A stretch of DNA of 64,000 nt from DATARR01 sp034666985 (GCA_034666985.1 JAXDKS010000069.1:124001-188000), one strand, 5' to 3'; shown: positions 32,849-42,629, counted from the first letter of the stretch. Numbers and translations: made by a program. Notes: generated from the letters alone by a model not told the origin.

Positions 32849-34143
32849 TGAGGGCGGCCTCCCTCTTTCCTGCTCTCTTTCTTGACCTCGGAGGCGCCGC
32901 CCCATTGAATGGACTGGCCGGTGGCGAGCTGCGACTGCGAATCGATCAGGAAGTTGGCCGACGTCACCACCACGTCGCCTGCGGCAAGCCCGGCGACGAC
33001 CTCCACCAGGTCCCCCGCGCTCTGGCCCAGGCGGACCTCGCGGCCGGCGAAGCGGCCGGGGCCCGTCTGGACGTAGACGACCTGCCGCACGCCGGTGTCG
33101 AGGACGGCGCTCTTCGGGATGGCGAGCCCGCGGCCGAGATCGACCCGCAGCTCGGCGTTGGCGAACATCCCCGGCTTCAGCAGGCGGCCGGGATTCGGCA
33201 GCTCGATACGGACCCCCGCCGTCCGCGTCACCGGATCGAGCATTGGGTCGATGAACCGGATGCGGCCGCGGAATTCGCGCCCCGGGAAGGCGGGGAAGCG
33301 GGCGACGGCGAGCTGGCCGATCCTGATCCCGCCCAGCTCCTGCTCGTAGACCTTGGCGGCGAGCCACAGGCTCGAAAGGTCGGCCAACAGGAAGAGGTCC
33401 TGCCCTTCCGTGACGTACTGGCCCTGAACGACCTTCTTTTCGATCACGGTGCCGCTGATCGGCGAGCGCACCACCAGGTCGACCTCCGGGCGGCGGGTGG
33501 CGGCGATGCGGTCGATCTGATCCCGGTCGAGACCCCAGAGGGCGAGGCGCTCGCGCGCGGCCGCGGCCAGGGACTCGGCGGACTCGACGTAGCCAGCGTC
33601 GCCGCCGGCCCGAGCCCGCGCCAGGTTCTCGATCGCGAGAGCGTACTCGCGGCCCGAGGAGACGAGATCGGGGCTGTAGATCGAGTAGATGGGCGCACCT
33701 TTGGCGACGGACGCGCCGGTGAAGTCGAGATAGAGACGGTCGAGGCGGCCGGCCACGCGGGCGGCGATGTGCACGAGGCGGGTCTCGTCGGTTCCGAGGG
33801 CGCCCACGGCGCGGATCGTGCGGTCGATGGAGGTCGGTTTCACTTCGGCGGTCGTGACCCCGGCCGCGCTGACCGCCTGCGGGCTCAGCTCGACGGTGGC
33901 GCCGGGCTCCGCCGGACCGCTCTGCGGCGGCGGCGCCTCGTCCGCATACTTCGGCACCAGCTCCATGTCCATGAACGGCGATTTGCCGGGGTGGTCGAAA
34001 TGCGTCCCCGGCTTCATCGGGTCATACCAGTAGAGGACCTTCTGACTGGCCTTTTTCGGGCTTGGCGTCGGGGCCACGGGAGCTTTCCCGCAACCCGCCA
34101 AGGCCAGAGCGGCAGCGAGGAGGATCCATCTATTTCTCAACAT
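32845..34143 (-). CDS. cusB: RND periplasmic adaptor lipoprotein, CusB family, with heavy-metal-binding domain
   Basis: The 432-residue product has a lipobox LAGC (Cys18). A heavy-metal-binding segment at about 38-66 follows (YWYDPMKPGTHFDHPGKSPF then MDMELVPKY, with Met, His and Asp ligands). The adaptor core is split lipoyl domains, an alpha-hairpin (about 165-205) and beta-barrels. This N-terminal metal domain is characteristic of CusB-type proteins that accept copper from a periplasmic carrier. It overlaps the pump gene by four bases and the channel gene by 14 bases, so the three are a single operon. Confidence 0.93.
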   Translation of the reverse strand: MLRNRWILLAAALALAGCGKAPVAPTPSPKKASQKVLYWYDPMKPGTHFDHPGKSPFMDMELVPKYADEAPPPQSGPAEPGATVELSPQAVSAAGVTTAEVKPTSIDRTIRAVGALGTDETRLVHIAARVAGRLDRLYLDFTGASVAKGAPIYSIYSPDLVSSGREYALAIENLARARAGGDAGYVESAESLAAAARERLALWGLDRDQIDRIAATRRPEVDLVVRSPISGTVIEKKVVQGQYVTEGQDLFLLADLSSLWLAAKVYEQELGGIRIGQLAVARFPAFPGREFRGRIRFIDPMLDPVTRTAGVRIELPNPGRLLKPGMFANAELRVDLGRGLAIPKSAVLDTGVRQVVYVQTGPGRFAGREVRLGQSAGDLVEVVAGLAAGDVVVTSANFLIDSQSQLATGQSIQWGGASEVKKESRKEGGRPQ

Positions 34144-35449
34144 GGGAGTCTCCTTCGCCGGGTGTCCCCGCGATCAGCGGCAGGCCGGAGGCCTTCTGCA
34201 GCGCCGCCAGGGCACGGCCGATCCCCGACGCTCGCGTCGCGGCTTCCTGCCGGTAGCGATCGAGGCTGGTTGCGGCGCGTATGAGGGTGAGAAAATCGAT
34301 TTTGCCGACGACGTAGGCCTCGCGCGCGGCGCGGTAGTTGATGTCGGCCTGGGGCAGGATCGAGCGGGTGTAGAGCCGGGACTGCTCGAGATTTTTCTCC
34401 AGCTCCGCGTACGCCGCTTCGATCCCGCCCTGGAGCTGGTTCCTGGCGGTCTCGACACCGGCCCGGGCCGCCGCGAGATCCGCCTCCTTCTCGGCCCGGC
34501 GCTCGTCCAGGCGCCGGCGATGCGTCCGGGGGAGATTGATCGCGGCGCTCACTCCGACGAGGTCCTCGAACCGCTCGCGATGTCCGTAATAGGCCATCAG
34601 CATCCAGTCCGGGCGGCTCTCGAGGCGCGCCAGCTCCAGCTCCTGCTCTCTGCTATGGACCTCCGCCTCCGCCTGCGCCACGGCCGGGCTCCGCTCGGCG
34701 GCCTGCCGCACCAATTCACCGGCCGCGGGTACCTCGGAGCCCCCTGAAGACAACTCCACGGGTCCGACCGGCGGTATGGACGCTCCGGCGGGAAGACCCT
34801 GGAGAGCGTTGAGGCGCGCCGCCTGCGCCCGCCGCTCCGCCCGCAGGGTGGAGAGCTGCTCTTCGAGGCTCGTCTTTTCGAGGCTGGCCTGGAGGACGTC
34901 CGATTGACCGGCCTTGCCGACCTTGTAGAGCTCGGTGGCGGAAGCGGCGGCGTCCTCCAGTCTCTGCCGGGATTCTTCCAGGATAGCGAGGCTGCGGTCT
35001 GTCGCTGCCAACTGGAAGAACGCGTCCGCGGTATCGGCTGCGATCTCGACCACCTCCCGCGCCTGCATCGCCGCGGCACCCTCGACGCCAGCCTGCGCCA
35101 TGGCACGCTGCGCCGCGCGCTTGCCGCGCCCGGGGAGGCGCTGGCGTCCGGTGACCATCTCCATCGTGAAATCGTCGCGGGTGAGCGAAGGATTGCGGAC
35201 TGGCAGGTCCTTGAGACCGATCTCGATCTCCGGGTCGGGGAGCTCCAGGGTCTGTGAGACTCGGAGCCGGGCCGCTTCGGTACGGGCTGTCGCCTCCCGC
35301 ACCCGCGGATTCTCCGCGGTCGCGCGCCGGATCGTCTCGGCGAGGCGCTCCCGCCACCCGGAGTCGGGCCAGTCAGGCTCTCCCTGCGCCAGCGCCGGTG
35401 CGGCGATCACGAGGAGCACTAGAAAAACACTACGGATTGCACGGGACAT
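34130..35449 (-). CDS. cusC: Outer-membrane efflux channel, TolC/CusC family
   Basis: The ATG at 35449 has GGAGGAACGC before it; the in-frame ATG at 35467 lacks one. The 439-residue product has a signal peptide (RSVFLVLLVIAAPALAQG). It shows the two-fold TolC pattern of long amphipathic helices with EIEIGLKDLPVRNPS and the C-terminal AYVVGKIDFLTLIRAATSLD repeat motif. It forms the outer-membrane exit duct for the CusBA-type pump. It is the first gene of the cus operon, 77 bp after a small exported protein. Confidence 0.92.
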   Translation of the reverse strand: MSRAIRSVFLVLLVIAAPALAQGEPDWPDSGWRERLAETIRRATAENPRVREATARTEAARLRVSQTLELPDPEIEIGLKDLPVRNPSLTRDDFTMEMVTGRQRLPGRGKRAAQRAMAQAGVEGAAAMQAREVVEIAADTADAFFQLAATDRSLAILEESRQRLEDAAASATELYKVGKAGQSDVLQASLEKTSLEEQLSTLRAERRAQAARLNALQGLPAGASIPPVGPVELSSGGSEVPAAGELVRQAAERSPAVAQAEAEVHSREQELELARLESRPDWMLMAYYGHRERFEDLVGVSAAINLPRTHRRRLDERRAEKEADLAAARAGVETARNQLQGGIEAAYAELEKNLEQSRLYTRSILPQADINYRAAREAYVVGKIDFLTLIRAATSLDRYRQEAATRASGIGRALAALQKASGLPLIAGTPGEGDSHVEK

Positions 35450-35526
35450 CGCGTTCCTCCAGGTCAAAGTGGCTGACGCCGCGGCCCTCGAAGGGCGCGG
35501 CCGGACACACTTCTCCTAGAGGAGCG

Positions 35527-35874
35527 TCAAATCAGGAAGGCGGCGAAGAGGGTGAAGAGGCCGACGCCCTGGATGGTCGCGGGTGCGGCGAACGGGTGAG
35601 AGGAGCTGCCGGAAGAGGTCGATTCCAGGATCGGAACGGCGATCGCAGGCTGTACCGGCAGGGAAGCGAGGACGGGAGCCGGGGCTGCCGGGGCCGTCGA
35701 CATCCCGCCGCTTTGCGTCCCGCAGCACTCTCTGCCCATGTTCTTGCAGGCGGCCCGTTGCGCGACACTCATCGGGCACGCCTCGGAATAGCACAGCGGA
35801 GACCCCAGGAAGAGCAGGGGAGCGACGGTCAGGAAGAGCGCGACCGTGGGGCGAAGGTGCCGAACGACTCTCAC
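35527..35874 (-). CDS. Small exported Cys-containing protein ahead of the cus operon
   Basis: I place the start at a GTG (35874), giving 115 residues: VRVVRHLRPTVALFLTVAPL begins a signal segment. A Cys cluster (CYSEACPMS, ACKNMGRECCG) follows, then a Pro/Ala-rich linker and a C-terminal hydrophobic helix (GVGLFTLFAAFLI). TATACT lies six bases before the GTG, compatible with a leaderless message. A longer reading from an ATG at 35952 would have a basic, Gly-rich N-terminus. Its position before the cus genes mirrors the Cys-rich protein before the czc genes at 5794. A metal-sensing or shuttling role is inferred from context only. Confidence 0.6.
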   Translation of the reverse strand: MRVVRHLRPTVALFLTVAPLLFLGSPLCYSEACPMSVAQRAACKNMGRECCGTQSGGMSTAPAAPAPVLASLPVQPAIAVPILESTSSGSSSHPFAAPATIQGVGLFTLFAAFLI

Positions 35875-36048
35875 GACACCAGTATACCCCCATTGCGCCG
35901 CTCCCGGGGACCCGCCCCGGGAGCGCGCACCCCCTCCTTCACCCCTCCTCATCCCGCTGGACAGGAGCGCGCCAAGATTCTTAATTCGCCTGGATGACCA
36001 AAGGATAGACGAGCAACATTACGGCAAACATTACGAGGCTCGGAGCGC

Positions 36049-36077
36049 TTGCCCCCGCCCCTCCCGTTGACTAAGCT
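36049..36077 (+). promoter_or_regulatory. Candidate sigma-70 promoter of the VPS10-like gene
   Basis: TTGCCC at 36049-36054 and TAAGCT at 36072-36077 are separated by 17 bp, 47 bp before the start codon. Confidence 0.4.
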
Positions 36078-36124
36078 GCGGGCATCCGGTCGGCTTTCTC
36101 TCGACCCGGTTCCAGGAGATCCGA

Positions 36125-39100
36125 ATGCTCATGCGCGCCCTGCGTTTCTCGCTCTTGCCCGTCCTGGCCTTCCTGCTCGCGGCGGCTCCCGTCCTGGCCG
36201 CGAAGCCGGCTCCGGTGAAGAAGGAGCCCCCGACCGAGGCGAAGCCTCCGGGGTTCACGGACCCGCCGGAGCTCAAGGCCATCAAGTACCGCCTCCTCGG
36301 CCCGGCCTGGGGCGGACGGGTGGCGCGCGTCGCGGGCGTGCCGGGAGATCCCAGCGTCTACTACGCGGCCACGGCCTCGGGCGGCGTCTGGAAGTCGACG
36401 GACTTCGGCGCCAGCTTCAGCCCCGTGTTCGACGATCAGCCCATCTCGTCCATGGGCTCGATCGCCGTGGCCGCGTCCGATCCCAACGTCGTCTATGCCG
36501 GCTCGGGGGAGGCCAACATCCGCGGCAACGTGGGGGCGGGCAACGGCATCTACAAGTCGCTGGACGCCGGCAAGACCTGGACGCACGTCTGGACGCAGGA
36601 GGGGCAGATCGGCCAGATGGCCGTCCATCCCAAGAATCCGGACGTCGCCTTTGCCGCCGTGCTGGGGCACGCCTTCGGGGCCAATCCCGAGCGCGGTGTC
36701 TACCGCACGAAGGACGGCGGCAAGACCTGGCAGCAGGTGCTCAAGAAGGACGCCGACACTGGCGCCTCGGCCGTGACGCTCGATCCCTCCAATCCCAACA
36801 TCGTCTTCGCCGGCCTGTGGCAGGCCCGGCGCTCCCCCTGGGACCTGACGAGCGGCGGCCCGGGCTCCGGTCTCTACGTGTCCCGCGACGGCGGCGACAA
36901 TTGGAAGCAACTCACGGGCAACGGTCTCCCCGAGGGGATCTGGGGCAAGGTGGGGGTGGCGGTCGCGCCGTCGGACCCCCACCGGGTGTATGCGCTGATC
37001 GAGGCGGAGAAGGGGGGTCTCTACCGCTCGGACGACGGCGGCGAAAACTGGATGCTCGCCTCGGGCAGCCATGAGCTGCGGCAGCGGGCCTGGTACTACT
37101 CGACGCTCGCCATCTCGCCCGCTAATCCAGATGAAATCTGGGTGCCGCAGGTGCCCATGCTCAAGAGCATCGACGGCGGCAAGACCTTCGAGCACATTTC
37201 GAACATGCCCCACGGTGACAACCACGACGTGTGGTTCGATCCCCTGAACGCCAAGCGGATGATCGCCTGCGACGACGGCGGAGTCTACATCTCGAACAAC
37301 GGCGGCCAGAGCTGGCTCGCGCCGCCGCTGCCCATCGGCCAGTTCTACCATGTGTCGGTGGACAACCGGGTGCCGTTCCACGTGGCCGGCGCGCTGCAGG
37401 ACATCGGCACGGCCCAGGGGCCCAGCGACTCGCTCGTGGGGCGCGGCATCCGCAACACCGACTGGCACGGAGTGGGGGGCGGCGAGGCCGGCTGGGTGGT
37501 CTCCGATCCCACCGATCCCAACATCGTCTACGCCGGCGAATACCTGGGCTATCTCTCCCGCTACGATCACCGCACGGGCGAGTCGCGCAACGTCAGCCCC
37601 TGGCCGGAGAACCCCTCGGGTCATGGCGGCGAGGACATGCGCTACCGCTTCCAGTGGACGGCCCCCATCGCCGTCTCGCCCCACGATCCGAAGGTGATCT
37701 ATTACGGCGGCAACGTCGTCTTCAAGACCGCCGACGGCGGCCAGACCTGGACGGCGCTCAGCGGCGATCTCACCCGCAACGACAAGTCGAAGCAGAAGTG
37801 GGCGGGCGGCCCGATCACCGGCGACAACACCGGCGTCGAGACCTATGACACGGTGTTCGTCATCGCCGAGTCGCCGGTGCAGAAGGACCTGATCTGGGCC
37901 GGGAGCGACGACGGCCTGGTGCACGTCACGGAGGACGGCGGCAAGACCTGGCGCAACGTCACCGCCGCCGTGCCCGGGCTGCCGGAGTGGGGGACGGTGT
38001 CGATGATCGAGCCCTCCCGCTTCGACGCCGGCACCGCCTACCTGGTGGTGGACGCCCACCGGCTGGACGACATGCGGCCGTATCTGTGGAAGACGACCGA
38101 CGCCGGCCGCACCTGGAAGCGCCTGGACGGCGGCCTGCCCCGCGACGTCTACCTCCACGCCGTGCGTGAGGACCCCGCGCGGCGCGGCCAGCTCTACCTC
38201 GGCACCGAGCGGGGCCTCACCTTCTCACGCGACGACGGGGCCACTTGGCATCGACTCAAGCTCAACTTCCCCACGGTCGCCGTGCACGACCTGGTGGTGA
38301 AGGACGACAGGGTGGTGCTCGCCACCCACGGCCGGTCGATGTGGATCTTCGACGACCTGACGCTGCTGCGCGAGGCGGTGCCGTCGCCCCCACCGGCTTC
38401 AGGCGTCCACCTCTTCCCCGTGCCCGAGGCCGTGCGCTGGGAGGTCCGCGGCGGCCCGGCCGACCGCTGGAGCGGCCAGAACCCGGCGCACGGCGCGCGC
38501 ATCTACTACTGGCTGGCCAAGGAGCCGAAGGGGGACGTCACCCTCCAGGTGCTGGACGCCTCGGGCGCAGTGGTGACGAACCTCACCAGCAAGCCGAAGG
38601 ACCCCACGGGCAGCAGTGAGTACGTCAAGGAGGAGAAGGAGGCGCTCGGGGAATTCGCCCTGCCCAAGGGGGCCGGCGTGCAGCGGGCGGTCTGGAACCT
38701 CTCCTGGGAGGGCGCCGAGATGATCCCCAAGGGGATTCTCGACTCCGGGTACCCCGGCATCGGGCCCGAGGCCCTGCCGGGCAACTACACCGTGCGCCTG
38801 ACGGTGGATGGCCACACGGAGACGGCGCCCCTGGTCCTGCGCCCTGATCCGCGGGTGACGGCGTCGCCGGCCGAACTCGAGGCGCAGCTCCGCTTCTCGC
38901 TCCAGGTCCGCGACGCCATCACCCGCCTGACCCGCGACGTGGTGCGTCTGCAGACCGTCCGCCGCCAGCTCGCCCAGCGCAACGAGCTGTTGGTCAAGGA
39001 CGAGAAGGCCAAGCCCCTGATCGACGCGTCGCAGGCGGTGATCGTCAAGCTCGACGATCTCGAAGCGCGGATGCACAACCCCAAGGCCGAGATCGCCTAC

Positions 39101-39343
39101 GACGTCCTGGCCCAGAAGGGGGGCAGCAAGCTCTATTCGCGCCTGGCGCCCCTCCTCGCCTGGGTCACCAGCGGCAACGGCGCGCCCACGCAAGGGACGA
39201 AGGAGGTCTTCGCCGAGCAGGCCAAGGAGCTGGCGGGCTACGAGACGGAGCTCGACGGGCTCCTGAGCAAGGACGTCGCGGGGCTCAATGCCACCGCGGG
39301 CCAGCTCGGCGTGCCGGGGGTCTGGGTGCCGGCGGCGAAGTAG
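36125..39343 (+). CDS. Large secreted VPS10/sortilin-like BNR-repeat protein
   Basis: The 1072-residue protein has a signal peptide (SLLPVLAFLLAAAPVLA). At least ten Asp-box blades follow between residues about 70 and 760 (for example KSLDAGKTWTHV, RDGGDNWKQL, SDDGGENW, SIDGGKTF, TADGGQTWTAL, TEDGGKTWRNV, SRDDGATWHRL), forming one or two beta-propellers like sortilin's VPS10 domain. A beta-sandwich region (about 800-910) and a helical C-terminus (about 915-1040) complete it. Paralogues of this exact layout are numerous in Acidobacteriota and related groups; proposed roles include glycan or peptide handling, none proven. AGGAG precedes the ATG. Confidence 0.88.
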   Translation: MLMRALRFSLLPVLAFLLAAAPVLAAKPAPVKKEPPTEAKPPGFTDPPELKAIKYRLLGPAWGGRVARVAGVPGDPSVYYAATASGGVWKSTDFGASFSPVFDDQPISSMGSIAVAASDPNVVYAGSGEANIRGNVGAGNGIYKSLDAGKTWTHVWTQEGQIGQMAVHPKNPDVAFAAVLGHAFGANPERGVYRTKDGGKTWQQVLKKDADTGASAVTLDPSNPNIVFAGLWQARRSPWDLTSGGPGSGLYVSRDGGDNWKQLTGNGLPEGIWGKVGVAVAPSDPHRVYALIEAEKGGLYRSDDGGENWMLASGSHELRQRAWYYSTLAISPANPDEIWVPQVPMLKSIDGGKTFEHISNMPHGDNHDVWFDPLNAKRMIACDDGGVYISNNGGQSWLAPPLPIGQFYHVSVDNRVPFHVAGALQDIGTAQGPSDSLVGRGIRNTDWHGVGGGEAGWVVSDPTDPNIVYAGEYLGYLSRYDHRTGESRNVSPWPENPSGHGGEDMRYRFQWTAPIAVSPHDPKVIYYGGNVVFKTADGGQTWTALSGDLTRNDKSKQKWAGGPITGDNTGVETYDTVFVIAESPVQKDLIWAGSDDGLVHVTEDGGKTWRNVTAAVPGLPEWGTVSMIEPSRFDAGTAYLVVDAHRLDDMRPYLWKTTDAGRTWKRLDGGLPRDVYLHAVREDPARRGQLYLGTERGLTFSRDDGATWHRLKLNFPTVAVHDLVVKDDRVVLATHGRSMWIFDDLTLLREAVPSPPPASGVHLFPVPEAVRWEVRGGPADRWSGQNPAHGARIYYWLAKEPKGDVTLQVLDASGAVVTNLTSKPKDPTGSSEYVKEEKEALGEFALPKGAGVQRAVWNLSWEGAEMIPKGILDSGYPGIGPEALPGNYTVRLTVDGHTETAPLVLRPDPRVTASPAELEAQLRFSLQVRDAITRLTRDVVRLQTVRRQLAQRNELLVKDEKAKPLIDASQAVIVKLDDLEARMHNPKAEIAYDVLAQKGGSKLYSRLAPLLAWVTSGNGAPTQGTKEVFAEQAKELAGYETELDGLLSKDVAGLNATAGQLGVPGVWVPAAK

Positions 39344-39430
39344 ATAAACAGGGGGCCGTGGCATGTCTGTTGAATACCCGCACCGGGGCCCGGCGGCCCG
39401 ATCCGTATCGTCCGCCGGGCATAAATTCCA

Positions 39431-41362
39431 ATGTCCTGGAAAGACCTCCTCCTTGGCCGCCGGCTGGCGACGCGAGAGCAGAGCGAGCAGAAGCTCGGCG
39501 TCCTGACCGGGGTCCCCGCGCTCGGCCTCGACGGGCTGGCGTCCTCCGCCTACGGTCCCGAGGCCGCGCTGACGATCCTGATCCCCCTCGGCATGGCCGG
39601 CCCGCATCATCTCGTTCCCATCACGGCCGTCCTCCTCACCCTCCTCACCCTGCTCTACGTCTCCTATCGGCAGACCATCACCGCCTACCCGACCGGCGGC
39701 GGCGCCTATACGGTCGCCAAGGAGAACCTCGGCGAGTCGGCGGGCCTGCTGGCGGCGGCGGCGCTGATGATCGACTACGTGCTGAACGTGGCGGTCGGCA
39801 TCTCGGCCGGCATCGCGGCTCTCGTCTCGGCGTTCCCGAAGCTCCATCCCTACACCCTGTGGCTCTGCCTTCTCGCGCTGGCCGTCCTCACCCTGGTCAA
39901 CCTGCGAGGCACCCGCGAATCGGGATGGGCTTTCGCGCTCCCGACTTATCTCTTCCTGGCGAGCTTCCTGGCCCTGCTGGTCTTCGGCGTGTCGCGCGTG
40001 CTCCTCGCCGGGGGACATCCGCAGCCGGTGATCCCGCCGCCGCCCCTGGCCGCGGCGGCGGTTCCGGCGACCGCCTGGCTGCTGATCCGGGCCTTCGCCA
40101 GCGGCTGCACGGCGATGACGGGGGTCGAAGCCGTGAGCAATGGCATGAGCGCCTTCCGCGAGCCTCCGGTGAAGCATGCGCACCGCACCCTCACCGCCAT
40201 CGTGGTCAGCCTCGGCGCCCTGCTCGGCGGCATCGCCTTTCTATGTCGCTCCTTCGGGATCGGCGCCATGGACCAGACGAAGCCCGGTTATCAGAGCGTC
40301 CTGTCGCAAATGGTCGCGGCCCTGGCGGGCCACGGCGTCGTCTACTACGTGGCGATCGGCAGCCTACTCGCCGTGCTCTCGCTTTCGGCCAACACCAGCT
40401 TCGTCGGCTTCCCCCGGCTCTGCCGGCTGATCGCGCAAGACCGTTTCCTGCCCACCGGCTTCACCAACGTCGGCCGGCGGCTCGTGTTCTCGGTGGGCAT
40501 CCTCTTCCTCACCGTCACGTCGGCGCTGCTGCTCGTCGCTTTCGGCGGCATCACCGACCGGCTGATCCCGCTGTTCGCGGTGGGAGCGTTCCTCGCCTTT
40601 ACGCTCTCCCAGGCGGGCATGGTGATGCACTGGTGGCGGGGCGGCGGCAAGACGGGCGACCAGAACCGGCCGGTGCGCCGGCATCTCTGGGTCAACGGCG
40701 CGGGCGCCGCGACCACGGCGATCGCCCTGCTGGTGATCATCGCCGCGAAATTCGTGGAGGGCGCCTGGATCACACTGCTGGCGATCCCCGCCCTGATCCT
40801 GCTCTTCAGGCGGATCCGGAGATATTACGATCGCGTCGGCAGCCAGCTCTGGGAGCCCCGGCCGCTCGACCTGGCCGAGAACGATCCGCCGCTGGTGGTG
40901 CTGCCCACGGAGTCCCTGAACCGGTTGACGAAGAAGGCCCTGCGGTTCGGCATGATGCTCTCGTCCGAAGTGATCGCCGTCCATCTCAGCGCCCTCGAAG
41001 GGACCGAAGCGGATCAGGAGGCGGAGATCCTGAAGGCGAGGTGGGGTGAGGACGTGGAGCAGCCCGCGCGCGCGGCGGGGCTGGAGCCGCCGCGGCTGGT
41101 CCTCCTCCAGTCGCCGTACCGCCAGTTCCTCGAACCTCTGTTTCGCTGTCTGAAGGGGCTCGAACAGGGGCATCCGGGCCGCTTGATGGCGATCATCGTC
41201 CCCGAGCTCATCAAGAAGCACTGGTGGCAGCACCTGCTCCACTACCGGCGAGCCCGGCGGCTGCGGCGGGCGCTGCTCCAGAGGGGTGGCCCGCGCGTCG
41301 TGGTGATCGCCGTCCCCTGGCATCTCGAGGATCCTCCCGAGGAGGACGCTGCCGCGCGGTGA
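39431..41362 (+). CDS. APC-superfamily amino acid/cation transporter
   Basis: The 643-residue protein has about twelve hydrophobic helices in residues 20-470. GLDGLASSAYGPEAAL and YPTGGGAYTVAKENLG match the APC-family substrate-site signatures, and MIDYVLNVAVGISAG the TM3 region. The C-terminal 170 residues are soluble and carry no named domain. The combination resembles the APC amino acid permease group annotated near KUP-type potassium carriers. Substrate cannot be deduced. It stands as a single gene, with an 11-bp tandem repeat (CCCGCAGTTGA, nearly three copies from 41364) directly behind it. Confidence 0.88.
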   Translation: MSWKDLLLGRRLATREQSEQKLGVLTGVPALGLDGLASSAYGPEAALTILIPLGMAGPHHLVPITAVLLTLLTLLYVSYRQTITAYPTGGGAYTVAKENLGESAGLLAAAALMIDYVLNVAVGISAGIAALVSAFPKLHPYTLWLCLLALAVLTLVNLRGTRESGWAFALPTYLFLASFLALLVFGVSRVLLAGGHPQPVIPPPPLAAAAVPATAWLLIRAFASGCTAMTGVEAVSNGMSAFREPPVKHAHRTLTAIVVSLGALLGGIAFLCRSFGIGAMDQTKPGYQSVLSQMVAALAGHGVVYYVAIGSLLAVLSLSANTSFVGFPRLCRLIAQDRFLPTGFTNVGRRLVFSVGILFLTVTSALLLVAFGGITDRLIPLFAVGAFLAFTLSQAGMVMHWWRGGGKTGDQNRPVRRHLWVNGAGAATTAIALLVIIAAKFVEGAWITLLAIPALILLFRRIRRYYDRVGSQLWEPRPLDLAENDPPLVVLPTESLNRLTKKALRFGMMLSSEVIAVHLSALEGTEADQEAEILKARWGEDVEQPARAAGLEPPRLVLLQSPYRQFLEPLFRCLKGLEQGHPGRLMAIIVPELIKKHWWQHLLHYRRARRLRRALLQRGGPRVVVIAVPWHLEDPPEEDAAAR

Positions 41363-41399
41363 CCCCGCAGTTGACCCGCAGTTGACCCGTAGTAATCCC

Positions 41400-41413
41400 G
41401 GCACGGCCCTTGT
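41400..41413 (+). promoter_or_regulatory. Possible sigma-54 promoter of the SDR gene
   Basis: CCGGCACGGCCCTTGT has GG at 41400-41401 and, ten bases later, GT rather than GC. The rest fits the -24/-12 pattern. No enhancer dyad is evident upstream, where the transporter gene ends. Confidence 0.35.
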
Positions 41414-41444
41414 AGGCATTCCCGTGCGGAAGGAGGGCATGGTC

Positions 41445-42227
41445 ATGCGGCTGAAGGACAAGGTGGCGCTCGTGACGGGAGGCGGCTCGGGGATCGGCGA
41501 GGCGACGGCAAAGCTGTTCGCCCGCGAAGGGGCGAAAGTGGCGATCCTCGGGCGGACGCGGGAGAAGCTGGAGGAGACGGTGCGGGAGATCACGGAAGCC
41601 GGCGGCGAGGCCTTGGCCGTCGAGGGGGACATCTCCCGCTATCCCGACATGGAGCGGGTGGCGGGGGAGGTGGTGGAGCGCTGGGGACGGCTCGATGTGG
41701 TGTTCGCCAATGCCGGCATCAACGGCGTCTGGGCACCCATCGACGAGCTGGCACCGGAGGAGTGGGAGAAGACGATCGCCATCAATCTCACCGGCACCTT
41801 CTTCACCATCAAGGCCGCCGTGCCCCATCTCAAGAAGCAGGGCGGCTCGGTGATCGTCACCTCGTCGGTCAACGGCACGCGCATCTTCAGCAACTCCGGG
41901 GCCACGGCGTACTCCACCACCAAGGCCGGGCAGGTGACCCTCACCCAGATGCTGGCCCTGGAGCTGGCCAAGGACCGCATCCGCGTCAACGTCATCTGTC
42001 CGGGCGGCGTCGAGACCGACATCGAGGAGAGCACGGAGCGGCGGGACCTGGAGAAGGCCAAAGAGCCGGTGGAGTTCCCGGAAGGTCCGATCCCCCTGAC
42101 GGACGGCAAGCAGGCTACGGCCGAGCAGGTGGCGCGGCTGGTGCTCTTCCTGGCCTCCGACGAGTCGGACCACATCACCGGCACGCCGGTGTGGATCGAT
42201 GGCGGGCAGTCGCTGCTCCAGGGGTGA
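41445..42227 (+). CDS. Short-chain dehydrogenase/reductase (glucose-1-dehydrogenase-like)
   Basis: I choose the ATG at 41445, eight bases behind GGAGGG; the ATG at 41439 is too close. The 260-residue classical SDR has the cofactor motif TGGGSGIG (11-18), NAGINGVW, the active-site Ser in VIVTSSVNG, and YSTTK (Tyr156, Lys160). ARxGRTREKL after strand 2 suggests NADP preference. CPGGVETDI and HITGTPVWIDGGQSL complete the fold. It catalyses an NAD(P)-dependent carbonyl/alcohol interconversion; the substrate is unknown. It appears monocistronic, with a possible sigma-54 promoter 32 bp upstream. Confidence 0.9.
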   Translation: MRLKDKVALVTGGGSGIGEATAKLFAREGAKVAILGRTREKLEETVREITEAGGEALAVEGDISRYPDMERVAGEVVERWGRLDVVFANAGINGVWAPIDELAPEEWEKTIAINLTGTFFTIKAAVPHLKKQGGSVIVTSSVNGTRIFSNSGATAYSTTKAGQVTLTQMLALELAKDRIRVNVICPGGVETDIEESTERRDLEKAKEPVEFPEGPIPLTDGKQATAEQVARLVLFLASDESDHITGTPVWIDGGQSLLQG

Positions 42228-42404
42228 GGCTCAGCCCAGGAGGCGGTTGTCACACTAGCGAAGACGCGTTGCCTTCGGTGGCACGACGGGGATGAAGTTT
42301 AGGTCGAGAGCCAACTGGCGCGTTTCGTTGCCCTCGTAGACTCGATGACGACCACGCAGCGGTGACCCTCCGCGCGGCCGTCGTACGCTGCGCCGAGCGA
42401 TCGC

Positions 42405-42629
42405 TCAGTTGTTCCAGCAGTTGATATCGCCGGAGACCGTGTCGCTTCCCTGGCAGGACAGGTTCTGGTAGGCCTGATCGGGCCCGCTTCCGTAGGACAC
42501 CCGGACGTACTCAAATCCACGTGTGTCTGTGCACGTCGTGTTGCACGTCCACCCTCCACTAGCAACCGCATGGCTGGTCGCCACGGTCGCGAGCATCGCC
42601 ACGACGCTGATACCAAACAGCTTCTTCAT
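42405..42629 (-). CDS. Small secreted protein with four cysteines
   Basis: Two nearby ATGs exist; the one at 42629 (MKKLFGISVV) has AAGGAG at proper spacing, so I prefer it. The product is 74 residues. A signal peptide (LFGISVVAMLATVATSHAVA) is followed by a mature part of about 50 residues, GGWTCNTTCTDTRGFEYVRV and so on, with CxxxC, then one Cys in NLSCQG and one near the C-terminus in NCWNN, enough for two disulfides. No family is recognised. Candidate roles are a small extracellular peptide, an inhibitor or a surface factor. Confidence 0.7.
   Translation of the reverse strand: MKKLFGISVVAMLATVATSHAVASGGWTCNTTCTDTRGFEYVRVSYGSGPDQAYQNLSCQGSDTVSGDINCWNN

Noticed and set aside
41364..41396. 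11-bp direct repeat as an attachment site or CRISPR-like element
   Set aside because: There are fewer than three copies with no spacers and no integrase; it is probably a slippage product.
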